44,189 bases of DNA from a virus: positions 1-44,189 of the IMG/VR virus record IMGVR_UViG_3300005527_000094. One strand, 5' to 3'. The notes under the pieces were generated by a model. It made no database searches. It saw only the letters and a program-made list of their open reading frames with translations, and was not told the DNA's origin. Both the position numbers and the translations under genes were made by a program. Positions 9,687-17,358 of this stretch are shown in pieces; position 1 is the first letter of the stretch, and each line of letters begins with the position of its first letter.

Positions 9687-11749
9687 TTTTTATACCAATT
9701 TTTAAATGAGTTTAATAATGTTTGTGCTGCTTTACTTTTACCTGTATCTTGGTCATATTTCTTTTCCCCATCTTCCTCTAACTGAAACATCACCATCATA
9801 AATGCCATTACTCGGTCAAAGTTTCCTTTTCTATTAAAAGATATTAACTCTTCTAAAAGTCCAGGGTCACAGATTGTATCTAAATTTAAAATTTTATTTC
9901 CATTTTCATCAACATCTCTTTCTTTAAGCAACCACTGTTTTATATATTTTGCACCTGCATCTTTTAACATGTCATTCATGTGAATACCATATATCCTTGC
10001 TACCTTAGAATTCTTGATAGTTTTAGATATTACAGCATCAGGTTGAGCAGCTAATAAGTGAAGTTTCTTTCTTTTTTCAAAATAAGACTTAACATCTCTA
10101 ATCATATTTTCATGCATTATTTCAGCACCATAAAGTTCTGCTAACATTTCTACAATTCTATTAGTATCATCTGCTGTTTTCATTCTACCAACATAAGATG
10201 CAACTACTATATCTCTTGTGTATGAAAATACTGCATTACTTTTATAAACATAAACTGCTGCTAATGAAGTTCCTTGGTCTTGTTGATAAGGGTCATAACC
10301 TATTTTATATAAACCTTTAGGAGAATTAGGAATAGGATATTCATAAATTACAGGTGAACCTGCTAAGTCAAGAGTCTTAGGTTTTTGATGCCATACAGGA
10401 TTTAGCTCTCTTTTTAAGTCAGGAATTGCTTTTACTTTTCCTGTTTCATCTCTTATAAGAAAAACAGCTTGTCCTTTTTTATCATATAACTTTTCTCTTT
10501 CAACTAAGTTCAATCTATTTCTAAGTTCAGTAATAGGAAAGTCATTAGTAGATACAGTTAAGAAAGCTTCACTTGGGCTTAAAGGATATTCTTGTACTCT
10601 TCTTTGAATTACACCTACACCATTAGATGAATTCTTTATAATCCTTTCTCTTTCATCTAACTCATACTTAATAGCATCATCTTTTATAGAGTTACCTTGT
10701 TTATCATAAAATCCATCCATATTCCAAAATATAGGATGGAAAAAACCACAATTAGTATTTTCTGCATTCTCATCCCATACATTTTCAAATGGCATTAAAT
10801 TATAAGTATCAGGGTCATAAAACATTTCAGCAAAATCTACTGTTCCTCCTTCCATATCACCACCTGTACCAAATATAAGAATCTGTCCAGTTATAAACTT
10901 ACCTGCTTTAAGTGTAGGTTCAATAGCCATGTAAGAATCTTTAAGATTAGGAAACTTACCTGCTTCTTCTAACAACACATAAACAGCATCTTTACCACGA
11001 GCAGCATCAGGATTATCTTTAAAAGTTAAAGCCATTACTTGACTACCATAACCTTTTTCAATTGCAACACCATTCATAACTTCTTTAAATGATGCTTTTC
11101 TATGGTCTTGTTTATCAATGTAATCTCTATTCTTTCTCCAACCTGTATGTTCATTTAAAAAGTTAAGGTAATCAGATACCATACCCATTGTACCTTCAGG
11201 ATAAAGATATTTCTTTTCAAATGCACCAATAATAGAAAGTGAATCTCTTGTATTATTGTATTTGTTAGCTACCTTACCTGCATTCTTATATGAATAACCT
11301 TTCCTTCTACTCTTACCTGCAATTACATGCCTACCTCCATCTAAATACATAGGGTTTATCTTAACCTCTAAGTTCAATGCTTTCACATCTTTTTCAATCA
11401 TTCCATTATAAGCAATTTCTGTTGCCCATTCATAGTTATAATCTCCATCCCAAAAGTCAGGAAATCCACTAAGCTTCTTTGCTTTTCTACCACCAGCACC
11501 TTTCTCCACCCTCATCATAGGACAGAAGTTTAAGTAAAAATAATGGTCACCAGTTATCTTACTTCCACCTACTTCATATCCTTCAATTGTTCTTCTAAGT
11601 TGTTCTTCCCAATACATTTGCCAAGAAGGAGAACCCCAAGGGTCAGGACAATAATATCCATATTTTTCAAAGTGCTTTGCTTCTTCTCTGAAAACTTCAA
11701 CATTAATCCAATGACCATTGGGATTTCTAACTGCTCCTACTTTACTCAT
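9683..11749 (-). CDS. terL: Large terminase subunit
   Basis: 688 residues, typical of crAss-like TerL. The ATPase half has a Walker A-like loop (AGKSRRKGYSYK, about residues 144-155) and a Walker B strand with catalytic Glu (YVLLEEAGKF, residues 257-266). A coupling-type segment EYPLSPSEAFL lies near 387-397. The nuclease half starts at YKIGYDPYQQDQGTS (residues 481-495), with Asp486 as the likely first metal ligand, and continues through HENMIRDVKSYFEKRKKL. It packages DNA through the portal encoded next. A tiny Lys-rich frame overlaps its start by eight bases. Confidence 0.9.
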   Translation of the reverse strand: MSKVGAVRNPNGHWINVEVFREEAKHFEKYGYYCPDPWGSPSWQMYWEEQLRRTIEGYEVGGSKITGDHYFYLNFCPMMRVEKGAGGRKAKKLSGFPDFWDGDYNYEWATEIAYNGMIEKDVKALNLEVKINPMYLDGGRHVIAGKSRRKGYSYKNAGKVANKYNNTRDSLSIIGAFEKKYLYPEGTMGMVSDYLNFLNEHTGWRKNRDYIDKQDHRKASFKEVMNGVAIEKGYGSQVMALTFKDNPDAARGKDAVYVLLEEAGKFPNLKDSYMAIEPTLKAGKFITGQILIFGTGGDMEGGTVDFAEMFYDPDTYNLMPFENVWDENAENTNCGFFHPIFWNMDGFYDKQGNSIKDDAIKYELDERERIIKNSSNGVGVIQRRVQEYPLSPSEAFLTVSTNDFPITELRNRLNLVEREKLYDKKGQAVFLIRDETGKVKAIPDLKRELNPVWHQKPKTLDLAGSPVIYEYPIPNSPKGLYKIGYDPYQQDQGTSLAAVYVYKSNAVFSYTRDIVVASYVGRMKTADDTNRIVEMLAELYGAEIMHENMIRDVKSYFEKRKKLHLLAAQPDAVISKTIKNSKVARIYGIHMNDMLKDAGAKYIKQWLLKERDVDENGNKILNLDTICDPGLLEELISFNRKGNFDRVMAFMMVMFQLEEDGEKKYDQDTGKSKAAQTLLNSFKNWYKK

Positions 11750-11831
11750 GTTTATTTTTAGCTTTAACTTCTGATTTAGTTTTCAGTTCTTTAGGTCTTT
11801 TCTTGATTAACTTTTTAATAAGCTTAAACAT
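11742..11831 (-). CDS. 29-residue Lys-rich small frame
   Basis: An ATG at 11831 opens a 29-codon frame (MFKLIKKLIKKRPKELK, then TKSEVKAKNKHE) that ends in TAA overlapping the terminase start by eight bases. It fills the only gap between the 146-residue gene and terL. This overlap pattern is common for real coupled genes in this window. The product would be a strongly basic amphipathic peptide. It may instead be a leader that couples terL translation. Coding status is uncertain. Confidence 0.4.
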   Translation of the reverse strand: MFKLIKKLIKKRPKELKTKSEVKAKNKHE

Positions 11832-11832
11832 A

Positions 11833-12273
11833 TTATTGCATTGGTTGAGCTGTTACAAATTTTAATCTATACATAGTATGTGCAATAAGTTGTAACATTT
11901 CATCAATTTGATTAAGAATCCATGTTTCACTATACATAGTTTTAGCTTTATTTACTTCATTGTATAAACTTTCCATATAAGCTAATGGATTACTTATACC
12001 TGTAGCACTAAAAGACAATGTCAATTGACCATGTACAGCCATAACAGTTTCAGCAAAAGTATCTAACAACCCATCAAGTGAAGTATAAAATATACTTAAA
12101 GCTTCATGTATTGCAGATGACTTTACCTTTTGTTCAATATGAGTAATGTGGGCATCCTCTTTTGCTTTAAACAATTTAGAAATAAAAGCAGAACATGATT
12201 CAGGATGTTTAGAAGATGTTGTACTCTTTTCAAAGTAATCTCCTATTGATGGTTTAGTTTTATCTTTTGTCAT
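11833..12273 (-). CDS. Conserved-position protein upstream of terL, unknown
   Basis: 146 residues, mostly helical, with a low-complexity start (TKDKTKPSIGDYFEKSTTSSKHPESC) and long helices after residue 40 (FISKLFKAKEDAHITHIEQK and IHEALSIFYTSLDGLLDTFAETV). The start overlaps the stop of the previous gene by four bases (ATGA), so the two are translationally coupled. Its place just before the terminase would suit a small-terminase-like DNA-binding subunit, but no helix-turn-helix is evident, so this is only a possibility. Confidence 0.5.
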   Translation of the reverse strand: MTKDKTKPSIGDYFEKSTTSSKHPESCSAFISKLFKAKEDAHITHIEQKVKSSAIHEALSIFYTSLDGLLDTFAETVMAVHGQLTLSFSATGISNPLAYMESLYNEVNKAKTMYSETWILNQIDEMLQLIAHTMYRLKFVTAQPMQ

Positions 12274-12824
12274 TTTTCAAAATGGTTTATTTCCTTACCT
12301 GCTTTGGTTTTGGAACTTTCATATAACTCTTGCTCAACTCTTTCTTGTAATTCTGTCATTGACTTTAACACCTCATTTGCAGATTTAAGTGCAGGAATAA
12401 CTTCACTAATCTTATAAACTGGTGCCCCTTTATCTGTCCTTTCTTCAAAGTCAATGTTTTGAAAAAAGTTAATAGTTTGTTCTATACCTGCTTTAACTGC
12501 ATTGTAATATCTCATTGAAGGTGAAGCATCTTGTAACCATTTACTATAAACTTCAATTCCTTTTTGCACAAATAAATCAGGATTCCACTCTTCATCTTTC
12601 CATAAACCTTTTATAATATTCTCACTTTTCACTTCATCTTTATATCCTGCATAAGGATTTGATTTTTTAGGAGAAGCAATAAAATAAATATAAGAAAGTT
12701 CTTTTATAGCAGTTTCTTTATGTTTAGAAGTATCTCTTTCCCATATTTCTTTAAAAGGAAATATTAAAAGAACTTCTACTTTTGGTCTTACAAAAGAATT
12801 ATGTAACTCAAATATATCAACCAT
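12270..12824 (-). CDS. Uncharacterised late protein
   Basis: 184 residues. It begins MVDIFELHNSFVRPKVEVLLIFPFKEIWER, contains a probable helical core with TAIKELSYIYFIASPKKSNPYAGY, and ends in a charged coiled coil (LKSANEVLKSMTELQERVEQEL). It overlaps the previous gene by eight bases and the next by four. It is probably virion-associated or packaging-related from its place two genes before terL. No catalytic motif seen. Confidence 0.5.
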   Translation of the reverse strand: MVDIFELHNSFVRPKVEVLLIFPFKEIWERDTSKHKETAIKELSYIYFIASPKKSNPYAGYKDEVKSENIIKGLWKDEEWNPDLFVQKGIEVYSKWLQDASPSMRYYNAVKAGIEQTINFFQNIDFEERTDKGAPVYKISEVIPALKSANEVLKSMTELQERVEQELYESSKTKAGKEINHFEK

Positions 12825-13347
12825 TATCTTCTTGTTTAGGAGTCCAACAATATCCTTGATTTTTAATTCTTTCTTTCATTATACTGATGTAAAATTCAAA
12901 AGTGCCATCAAAGTATTTATCTTGAGATACAGCTCCAAACCATATTGAATGTGTACTTCCATCTACCCCATACTTTGTACTACCATTAGGTACATACATA
13001 TCTTCAAACAAACACTCTAATTCTTCATCTAAGTTTTTACTTAACCAATCATTGTTGTAATTAACAGTCCAATCATCAAGTACATTCTGAACTTCGTGTA
13101 AAGATAATTCTTCTTTTAACTTTACACAACTAACTTCAGGTATTTTTAACCACTTCTTTCCAAACAATTTATAATACCATTTTAAATTAGAGTAACCTTG
13201 AAAGAATCTCCATGACTTTTCTAACAACATATACTCACCTTCAGGAAAACAAACAGAACTTACTTCTAATTTTTGTATTCTTTTCTCTGTAAAAGTTTTA
13301 CCTAAAAAAGATGAAATTGCTGCGGATAATATTAGATAATTAATCAT
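12817..13347 (-). CDS. Uncharacterised protein with hydrophobic N terminus
   Basis: 176 residues. The first 16 residues (MINYLILSAAISSFLG) are hydrophobic and could be a signal anchor. The rest is rich in Trp and aromatic residues (KSWRFFQGYSNLKWYYKLFGKKWLKI), with an acidic middle (NLDEELECLFEDMYV). It starts within the stop of a 40-residue frame (ATGA overlap) and sits two genes after the endolysin, so a membrane-linked lysis accessory role such as holin or spanin helper is conceivable. That is inference from position only. Confidence 0.45.
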   Translation of the reverse strand: MINYLILSAAISSFLGKTFTEKRIQKLEVSSVCFPEGEYMLLEKSWRFFQGYSNLKWYYKLFGKKWLKIPEVSCVKLKEELSLHEVQNVLDDWTVNYNNDWLSKNLDEELECLFEDMYVPNGSTKYGVDGSTHSIWFGAVSQDKYFDGTFEFYISIMKERIKNQGYCWTPKQEDNG

Positions 13348-13466
13348 TTGTAATTTGTTTTACTTAAAAATTCAGTCTTTTTTGTAAAAATATCTGTAAG
13401 CCAAGCTTTTAACATATCTAATGTTAATTTTTTAGGCATTGATTTACCTTTGTTTATTGAACTCAT
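13344..13466 (-). CDS. 40-residue coupled small protein
   Basis: ATG at 13466 overlaps the endolysin stop (TAATG), and the TGA at 13344-13346 overlaps the start of the next gene (ATGA), so the frame is exactly tiled between two genes. The peptide (MSSINKGKSMPKKLTLDMLK, then AWLTDIFTKKTEFLSKTNYK) is basic with one amphipathic helix. The tiling on both sides is the main evidence that it is translated. Confidence 0.55.
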   Translation of the reverse strand: MSSINKGKSMPKKLTLDMLKAWLTDIFTKKTEFLSKTNYK

Positions 13467-14263
13467 TAGAATATATTTTTTTCAGGTACACCAATTTCTC
13501 TTAAAAACTTTGGAACATCAAAAGAAGGGCAAGCTTTATTTGCTACTTGATTGTGTCCTAACACCTTAATATCAGGATGCATTTCAATAGTATAAAGTAT
13601 TTCTTCTTTCAAAGATTCTATTTGACCTTTAGTTCTTGTATCTTTAGGTATTTGCCAATTTACTTTTTCTGCACCGCCTACATACACAATATGCCTACAA
13701 TTATTATTAAATGCTAAAGCACCAAAAGTAACTTCAAAACTTTCAATAACTGAATCTTCATTAACAGGATTAATAATAGAAGTAGAACCATCTAAATGAA
13801 TCATCTTATGATAACCTGGTTTAGTCCAACCTCTACCTTGTAAATTTCTAATATGTACTCCACCAATTAACTCATCAGGCAAATCATTTTTAGTTTTGTA
13901 CCTTTTAGTTTTGTAAATCCATTCTCCTGTTGGTTTACCATTAACAAGAACAGGACATGGTCCCATGTGAGTTTGTCTAATATTATCAGCAGTCCATTCT
14001 TGTCCTTCACGAGATGCAGTACAATGAATCATTAAATACAAAAGTCTATTAGAAAGAATTGCTGTCTTGTTATTAAGTGCATTCCAAGTTTGTTGTCCAA
14101 CAATTCCATCAACAGATAATCCTGCTATCTTTTGAAAATCCATTACAGCTTTCTGCACTTTATCTCCAAAGAAACCATCTATAGTTTCCTTATATAATCC
14201 AACTTCTCTAAGTGCTACTTGTAGTTGAATTACACTTTCTCCTTTTGAGCTTTTACTTAACAT
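13466..14263 (-). CDS. Endolysin: N-acetylmuramoyl-L-alanine amidase with PG-binding domain
   Basis: 265 residues. Residues 1-65 are a peptidoglycan-binding type 1 domain (SKGESVIQLQVALREVGLY, ending VDGIVGQQTWNALN). Residues 72-255 are an Amidase_2/PGRP-type domain with likely zinc ligands His80 (LMIHCTAS), His237 (LGHNQV) and Cys245 (KACPSFDV), and a GYHKMIHLDG strand at 150-159. It cuts the bond between muramic acid and the stem peptide during lysis. No signal peptide is seen, so export needs a holin or similar. It sits at the start of the late operon, near small unknown genes. Confidence 0.88.
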   Translation of the reverse strand: MLSKSSKGESVIQLQVALREVGLYKETIDGFFGDKVQKAVMDFQKIAGLSVDGIVGQQTWNALNNKTAILSNRLLYLMIHCTASREGQEWTADNIRQTHMGPCPVLVNGKPTGEWIYKTKRYKTKNDLPDELIGGVHIRNLQGRGWTKPGYHKMIHLDGSTSIINPVNEDSVIESFEVTFGALAFNNNCRHIVYVGGAEKVNWQIPKDTRTKGQIESLKEEILYTIEMHPDIKVLGHNQVANKACPSFDVPKFLREIGVPEKNIF

Positions 14264-14268
14264 GATAA

Positions 14269-14565
14269 TTATGATTTAATAATGAAACCTTTAATGTACA
14301 ATACTTGAGTAGTGCCATCACTAAAAGTAATAGTTAGATTTTTAACAATTTGTTGCTTAGTTTGTGTATCCTTTAAATGAGATGCAATAGCAGGAACATC
14401 ATAAGTTGCCTTAATGACATTACTCCCTTCTTTGTAATCTACTAAAGTACAACCACACCCTGCTTTAATTTCAGTAATCTTTTTATCTCCTTGATACTCA
14501 AATTCAGCAATGACTACTGTACCTTTTTTAGCATCTCCAAAATCATAAGTTGTTGTGTTCCACAT
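14269..14565 (-). CDS. DUF1573-family Ig/ASH-like protein
   Basis: I chose the ATG at 14565, one base after the upstream stop; a longer start at 14601 would overlap that gene by 35 bases. From this start (MWNTTTYDFGDAKKGTVV) the protein is a single DUF1573 domain. Recognisable are the FGDAKKGTVVIAEFEYQG strands, the GCGCT motif with paired Cys, and a C-terminal strand (TQVLYIKGFI). DUF1573 proteins are abundant in Bacteroidota and usually secreted; this one lacks a signal peptide. It lies just before the endolysin. A role in the virion or at the cell envelope is possible but unknown. Confidence 0.7.
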   Translation of the reverse strand: MWNTTTYDFGDAKKGTVVIAEFEYQGDKKITEIKAGCGCTLVDYKEGSNVIKATYDVPAIASHLKDTQTKQQIVKNLTITFSDGTTQVLYIKGFIIKS

Positions 14566-14566
14566 A

Positions 14567-14920
14567 TTATTTGTTTTTATTGATTTCATTTTTAATATCA
14601 ACCCAATGTTCTCTTATTTGTTTCCAATCTTTTCTATTATGAAATGCAGGATAACATTCACCTTCACAAGATTTATTAGAAAGGGTAAGTGCAGGAATAT
14701 CACAACCACAAATCTTACATTGTCCATTGTTGTAACACTCTCTATCCATTAACTCTAATCTCATTTCAAATTGTTCCTTGATATGTTTTCTCATTAAGAA
14801 CTTCCATCTTGAATAATACAACTTCTCCCTGTAATGACCTTGAAAGAAATACCAAACATCAATCCACTTTCTTTCTCCTCTTATAAGCTGCATCAAATAA
14901 TAAGGGATTCTTTTCAACAT
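14567..14920 (-). CDS. Small Cys-rich protein, probable zinc-binding
   Basis: 117 residues, basic and aromatic in the first half (RKWIDVWYFFQGHYREKLYYSRWKF). A Cys cluster follows at about residues 66-90 (CKICGCDIPALTLSNKSCEGECYPAFH), with spacing that suggests one zinc site. The first ATG gives a 62-base overlap with the upstream gene; an internal ATG at 14893 would shorten this to 35. I keep the longer form because its upstream context is the A/T-rich one typical of starts here. Function not recognised. Confidence 0.55.
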   Translation of the reverse strand: MLKRIPYYLMQLIRGERKWIDVWYFFQGHYREKLYYSRWKFLMRKHIKEQFEMRLELMDRECYNNGQCKICGCDIPALTLSNKSCEGECYPAFHNRKDWKQIREHWVDIKNEINKNK

Positions 14921-15218
14921 AATTTTTTAAGTTTTGTAATTGTTGAAAACATTCATAATTTTCAACAGGGTGATTAAAATGTCTATAAGTGCTAATCTTT
15001 TCCTCTAATCTTCTTATACCTGAAAGTACAGGTTTTGCAAATATCTGAAAACTACCAAATCCTTTTAATCTAACATCAGGTAAATCTTCACTTCCCATCT
15101 TCTTTTTAAAATACCTAAAAGTAGAATTAATAGCATCATGAAATTCAGATTCATTTAGTTGTGGATATTTATCCTTAACCTTACTATAGTATCTTTCAAC
15201 TAATGGATTCCTTGCCAT
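14859..15218 (-). CDS. IHF/HU-like DNA-binding protein (candidate)
   Basis: 119 residues. The stretch EFHDAINSTFRYFKKKMG followed by DVRLKGFGSFQIFAKPVLSGIRR resembles the helix-helix-strand start of HU/IHF proteins, where a GFGxF turn is diagnostic. The C-terminal part is helical and charged. crAss-like phages commonly encode IHF-like proteins near the late-operon start, which fits. It would bend or coat DNA for packaging or late transcription. The assignment is moderate because the DNA-binding arm is not clearly delimited. Confidence 0.5.
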   Translation of the reverse strand: MARNPLVERYYSKVKDKYPQLNESEFHDAINSTFRYFKKKMGSEDLPDVRLKGFGSFQIFAKPVLSGIRRLEEKISTYRHFNHPVENYECFQQLQNLKNYVEKNPLLFDAAYKRRKKVD

Positions 15219-15558
15219 CTTTTTTGTTTATTAGTTGAATTAAATATTCTTGTTTATCTTCACTTGGCATTAATGCAGAAAGTATCTCATTTGCATCAGA
15301 GATAAACTTCTTTTCTTTTAAACTTTTAAGATAGTTTCCTAATCCACCATCAGATAAGTTAAGAGTTTGTTTTACAAACTTTCTTGCAGTAGCTCCAAAT
15401 CTATCTTTAGCTATGTCACCTTTAAGTGACATAAAACAAGCTAACACCTCTATCTCTTTAGGTGTTAGTTTAACAGGGATAAGTGCATTAACAATAGATA
15501 AATGCACAATATAATACTGATTTGGCTCAAGTGTTAATTTCTTGCTTAATGGTTTCAT
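15196..15558 (-). CDS. Winged-helix-like regulator (first gene of late operon)
   Basis: 120 residues. LTPKEIEVLACFMSLKGDIAKDRFG is followed by ATARKFVKQTLNLSDGGLGNYLKSLKEKKFI, the pattern of a winged-helix domain (recognition helix around SDGGLGNYLKSLKEK, then the wing). It is the first gene transcribed leftward from the divergent region and overlaps the next gene by 23 bases, so it may control late transcription or its own divergent promoter. The function is inferred from fold resemblance and place. Confidence 0.55.
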   Translation of the reverse strand: MKPLSKKLTLEPNQYYIVHLSIVNALIPVKLTPKEIEVLACFMSLKGDIAKDRFGATARKFVKQTLNLSDGGLGNYLKSLKEKKFISDANEILSALMPSEDKQEYLIQLINKKDGKESIS

Positions 15559-15630
15559 GATTATAATTTTTACAAAGATAAAAAAAGTAATAACAAAGTA
15601 AGAAATTAAACTGAAAAAAGGTTCAGATTT

Positions 15631-15758
15631 TTTTGAAAATAATTTTAGGAGATAGTGTGTTTTATTTTTTATAAAATTTTTAGGAGTTATGTGAATAGTT
15701 GATGTGTGGATTTTTTATAAAATTTTTTAGAAGTTGTAGAAATAGTTAATGTGTGATT
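15631..15758. repeat. 46-bp imperfect tandem repeat with a shorter third copy
   Basis: Copies begin at 15665 and 15711 (period 46). Each reads T-rich/ATAAAATTTTT, then TAGGAGTTA or TAGAAGTTG, an AATAGTTxATGTGTG core, and then the next copy. A shorter related copy (AATTTTAGGAGATAGTGTGT) precedes them at 15640. Such iterons in a divergent promoter region usually bind a regulator or initiator. Confidence 0.7.
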
Positions 15759-15846
15759 CCCCTCTAATAAAACCCCACCCTTTTCTAATTTGATTTTCAT
15801 ACCCCCACCTTTGCTCCAATGTTTTCTTTTCTTGGCACATAAATAT

Positions 15847-15879
15847 CCTTTCCCTTTCCACTTCCCTTTAGTTTTGACA
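15847..15879 (+). promoter_or_regulatory. Phage promoter-like element, copy A
   Basis: C/T-rich tract ending CTTTAGTTTTGACA, followed by AATACTC and then TATCATG, the start of the 15915 gene. The same layout precedes the 16939 gene (TATAATACTC then TATCATG). It is one of five similar elements in the window; TTGACA could serve as a -35 box. Confidence 0.65.
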
Positions 15880-15914
15880 ATAAATTAATTTAAACCATTT
15901 AATACTCTACTATC

Positions 15915-16184
15915 ATGGCTGATGTAAAATTCTTCTCAGTGGCTCAGGTCAAAGCACACTTTGGTGTGACAGAAATTAAAGTTGTGAAAAACCCAAAGAC
16001 AGACAAACTATTTGTCATTGTCGATGAAGATACCGCACTCAAATGTCAACAAGACATTGATGTTAAAGGTAATCTCTCATTCATCTGTAGTGAATTTGAT
16101 AAGAAAGGCAATCCTATTATGGAATCTGCATGTCTTATCAATGTAGCAGAAGGTGCAGGACTCACAACCTTAACCACACTCTAA
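15915..16184 (+). CDS. Small conserved early protein, unknown
   Basis: 89 residues (MADVKFFSVAQVKAHFGVTE then IKVVKNPKTDKLFVIVDEDT), predicted as a small alpha/beta fold. It is the first rightward gene after the divergent region, with its own promoter-like element 36 bases upstream of the ATG and a perfect hairpin terminator 17 bases after the stop, so it is a single-gene unit. Its codon use is less AT-biased than its neighbours, consistent with high expression. No function recognised. Confidence 0.7.
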   Translation: MADVKFFSVAQVKAHFGVTEIKVVKNPKTDKLFVIVDEDTALKCQQDIDVKGNLSFICSEFDKKGNPIMESACLINVAEGAGLTTLTTL

Positions 16185-16200
16185 CAAATCACAAACCATT

Positions 16201-16232
16201 GAAATACTATATCCCGTAAGGTATAGTATTTC
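16201..16232 (+). terminator. Hairpin terminator after the 15915 gene
   Basis: GAAATACTATA and TATAGTATTTC form a perfect 11-bp stem around a 10-base loop, followed by CTTTTTATTT. Confidence 0.8.
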
Positions 16233-16264
16233 TTTTTATTTAACCTATCACATTTCACACTATT

Positions 16265-16447
16265 ATGAAACTATCATTCATCATGCTCAAACTTATACCT
16301 TTCATTGTAGGTATAAGTTTTATAATCATGGCATTTATACCACAAACTTATGTTGACCAAAAAATAGGTGACTTCATACAAATGTATTTAGGCATTTCTT
16401 TTGGTCTAATATTCATTTGGATGTCTTTTATTAAATTAGATAAATAA
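16265..16447 (+). CDS. Small membrane protein, two transmembrane segments
   Basis: 60 residues. Two hydrophobic helices are evident, about residues 5-25 (FIMLKLIPFIVGISFIIMAF) and 39-57 (MYLGISFGLIFIWMSFI), joined by a short polar loop with QTYVDQK and ending in KLDK. It lies alone between a terminator and the second promoter-like element. Small two-helix proteins of phages can act as holins or in superinfection exclusion; neither is shown. Confidence 0.6.
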   Translation: MKLSFIMLKLIPFIVGISFIIMAFIPQTYVDQKIGDFIQMYLGISFGLIFIWMSFIKLDK

Positions 16448-16478
16448 AAGAGTATTTTACTTTTTTATTTCTATTAAT

Positions 16479-16511
16479 CCATTCCCTTCACACTCCCATT
16501 AAGTTTTGACA
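16479..16511 (+). promoter_or_regulatory. Phage promoter-like element, copy B
   Basis: CCATTCCCTTCACACTCCC tract followed by ATTAAGTTTTGACA. It directly precedes a 350-base stretch with no gene but much predicted secondary structure, so it probably drives a non-coding RNA. Confidence 0.6.
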
Positions 16512-16868
16512 GGGTAGACTCATAAAACCCTGCTTTCCGAAAGAAGGCGCATAATTATGACAAGACGAATTTACAATGCACTTGGTTTAAAAGCATTGTT
16601 AACTATTAACAACATACTAATTAAGATACAATCAGTTTGTGAAAACTGATGCAGTACAACAAGAAGTAACTAAGCAATGGTGCACAATTGTTTAGAAGAA
16701 AATTGCTACTGTGAGTGATGTCAGTTGGAAGACTATATTCTCTACTTTATCTTAATGAAATAATGTATGCTCTGTTAATAGTTTTTTAAATAATCAAGTG
16801 TACTAAGCTGTACACACTTAAATCCACAGCCGAGTCATCGAATAAAGGGAGCTTGATTATTTATTTTT
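16512..16868 (+). ncRNA. Structured non-coding transcript candidate, about 350 nt
   Basis: No convincing frame is present. Visible hairpins include CAGGGT/ACCCTG at its 5' end, ATCAGTTT/AAAACTGAT near 16630, and GTGTAC/GTACAC at 16798-16815. A closing stem of AAATAATCAAG (16788-16798) with CTTGATTATTT (16852-16862) is followed by a T-rich run, a terminator. A promoter-like element lies directly upstream and another directly downstream. Together these bound one independent RNA gene. It is not recognisable as a known RNA family by eye. Confidence 0.55.
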
Positions 16869-16874
16869 TATTTA

Positions 16875-16908
16875 TCCCTTACCTATCCACCCCAACTTAG
16901 TCTTGACA
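16875..16908 (+). promoter_or_regulatory. Phage promoter-like element, copy C
   Basis: Tract ATCCCTTACCTATCCACCCC followed by AACTTAGTCTTGACA, then TATAATACTC and TATCATG at the next gene. TATAAT with TTGACA resembles a -35/-10 pair but with a short spacer of 13, so a phage-specific polymerase or activator is possible. Confidence 0.65.
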
Positions 16909-16938
16909 TTTATTACAAACTTATAATACTCACTTATC

Positions 16939-17301
16939 ATGAAAGCTGTACTCACTCTTATCCTAATCATGTTGTTGACTTGTCTTCATTTGTCAACTTA
17001 TGCACAAAATACTGTTGCTACTCACAAAACTGTAGTAGCAACACCTACAGTTACCCTCAAGTTAGAGGGTAAAGTACAAGTTGTAGAAGCAAAAGGTAGC
17101 AGAATCATTGTTGAAACCTATGTTAGCACTAATGGTGGCACTGTAGCTACTCAACAAGTTGCTAACACTGCAACACCAATTGCAACTGTAGTTAATGAAA
17201 ACAATACTGTTATCTCACAAGGAAAACAGTTCATTGTGAATAATCACAATGCAAGTGTTTCATACAAAGTGTTCATACCTAAAGGAACAACTGTAAACTA
17301 A
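16939..17301 (+). CDS. Small secreted protein with signal peptide
   Basis: 120 residues. A classical signal peptide (MKAVLTLILIMLLTCLHL, cleavage probably after TYA before QN) is followed by a Thr/Val-rich beta-type domain (VATPTVTLKLEGKVQVVEAK ... NHNASVSYKVFIPKG). Cleavage before Gln is typical of Bacteroidota. It would reach the periplasm or outer membrane. It has its own promoter-like element and terminator. A role such as blocking superinfection or shielding the surface is a guess. Confidence 0.65.
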   Translation: MKAVLTLILIMLLTCLHLSTYAQNTVATHKTVVATPTVTLKLEGKVQVVEAKGSRIIVETYVSTNGGTVATQQVANTATPIATVVNENNTVISQGKQFIVNNHNASVSYKVFIPKGTTVN

Positions 17302-17305
17302 TTTC

Positions 17306-17329
17306 AGAGAGAGTGTAACAACTCTCTCT
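17306..17329 (+). terminator. Hairpin terminator after the secreted-protein gene
   Basis: AGAGAGAGT and ACTCTCTCT pair perfectly around GTAACA, followed by TTTTTTC. Confidence 0.85.
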
Positions 17330-17358
17330 TTTTTCTTTATTTTTTAAAACCTAAAGAC

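Larger units (their letters stand above)
15559..15914. promoter_or_regulatory. Divergent intergenic region between late and early arms
   Basis: About 355 bases without a gene separate the leftward late operon from the rightward early region. It holds tandem repeats (15631-15758), two C-rich boxes (CCCCACCC near 15773 and CCCCCACC near 15802), and the first copy of the C-rich/TTAGTTTTGACA element before the 15915 gene. Promoters for both directions must lie here. A replication origin is also possible, given the AT-rich repeats, but nothing proves it. Confidence 0.6.

Noticed and set aside
15640-15758. CRISPR-like repeats
   Set aside because: The repeats are directly adjacent, imperfect and lack unique spacers; no cas genes are in the window.
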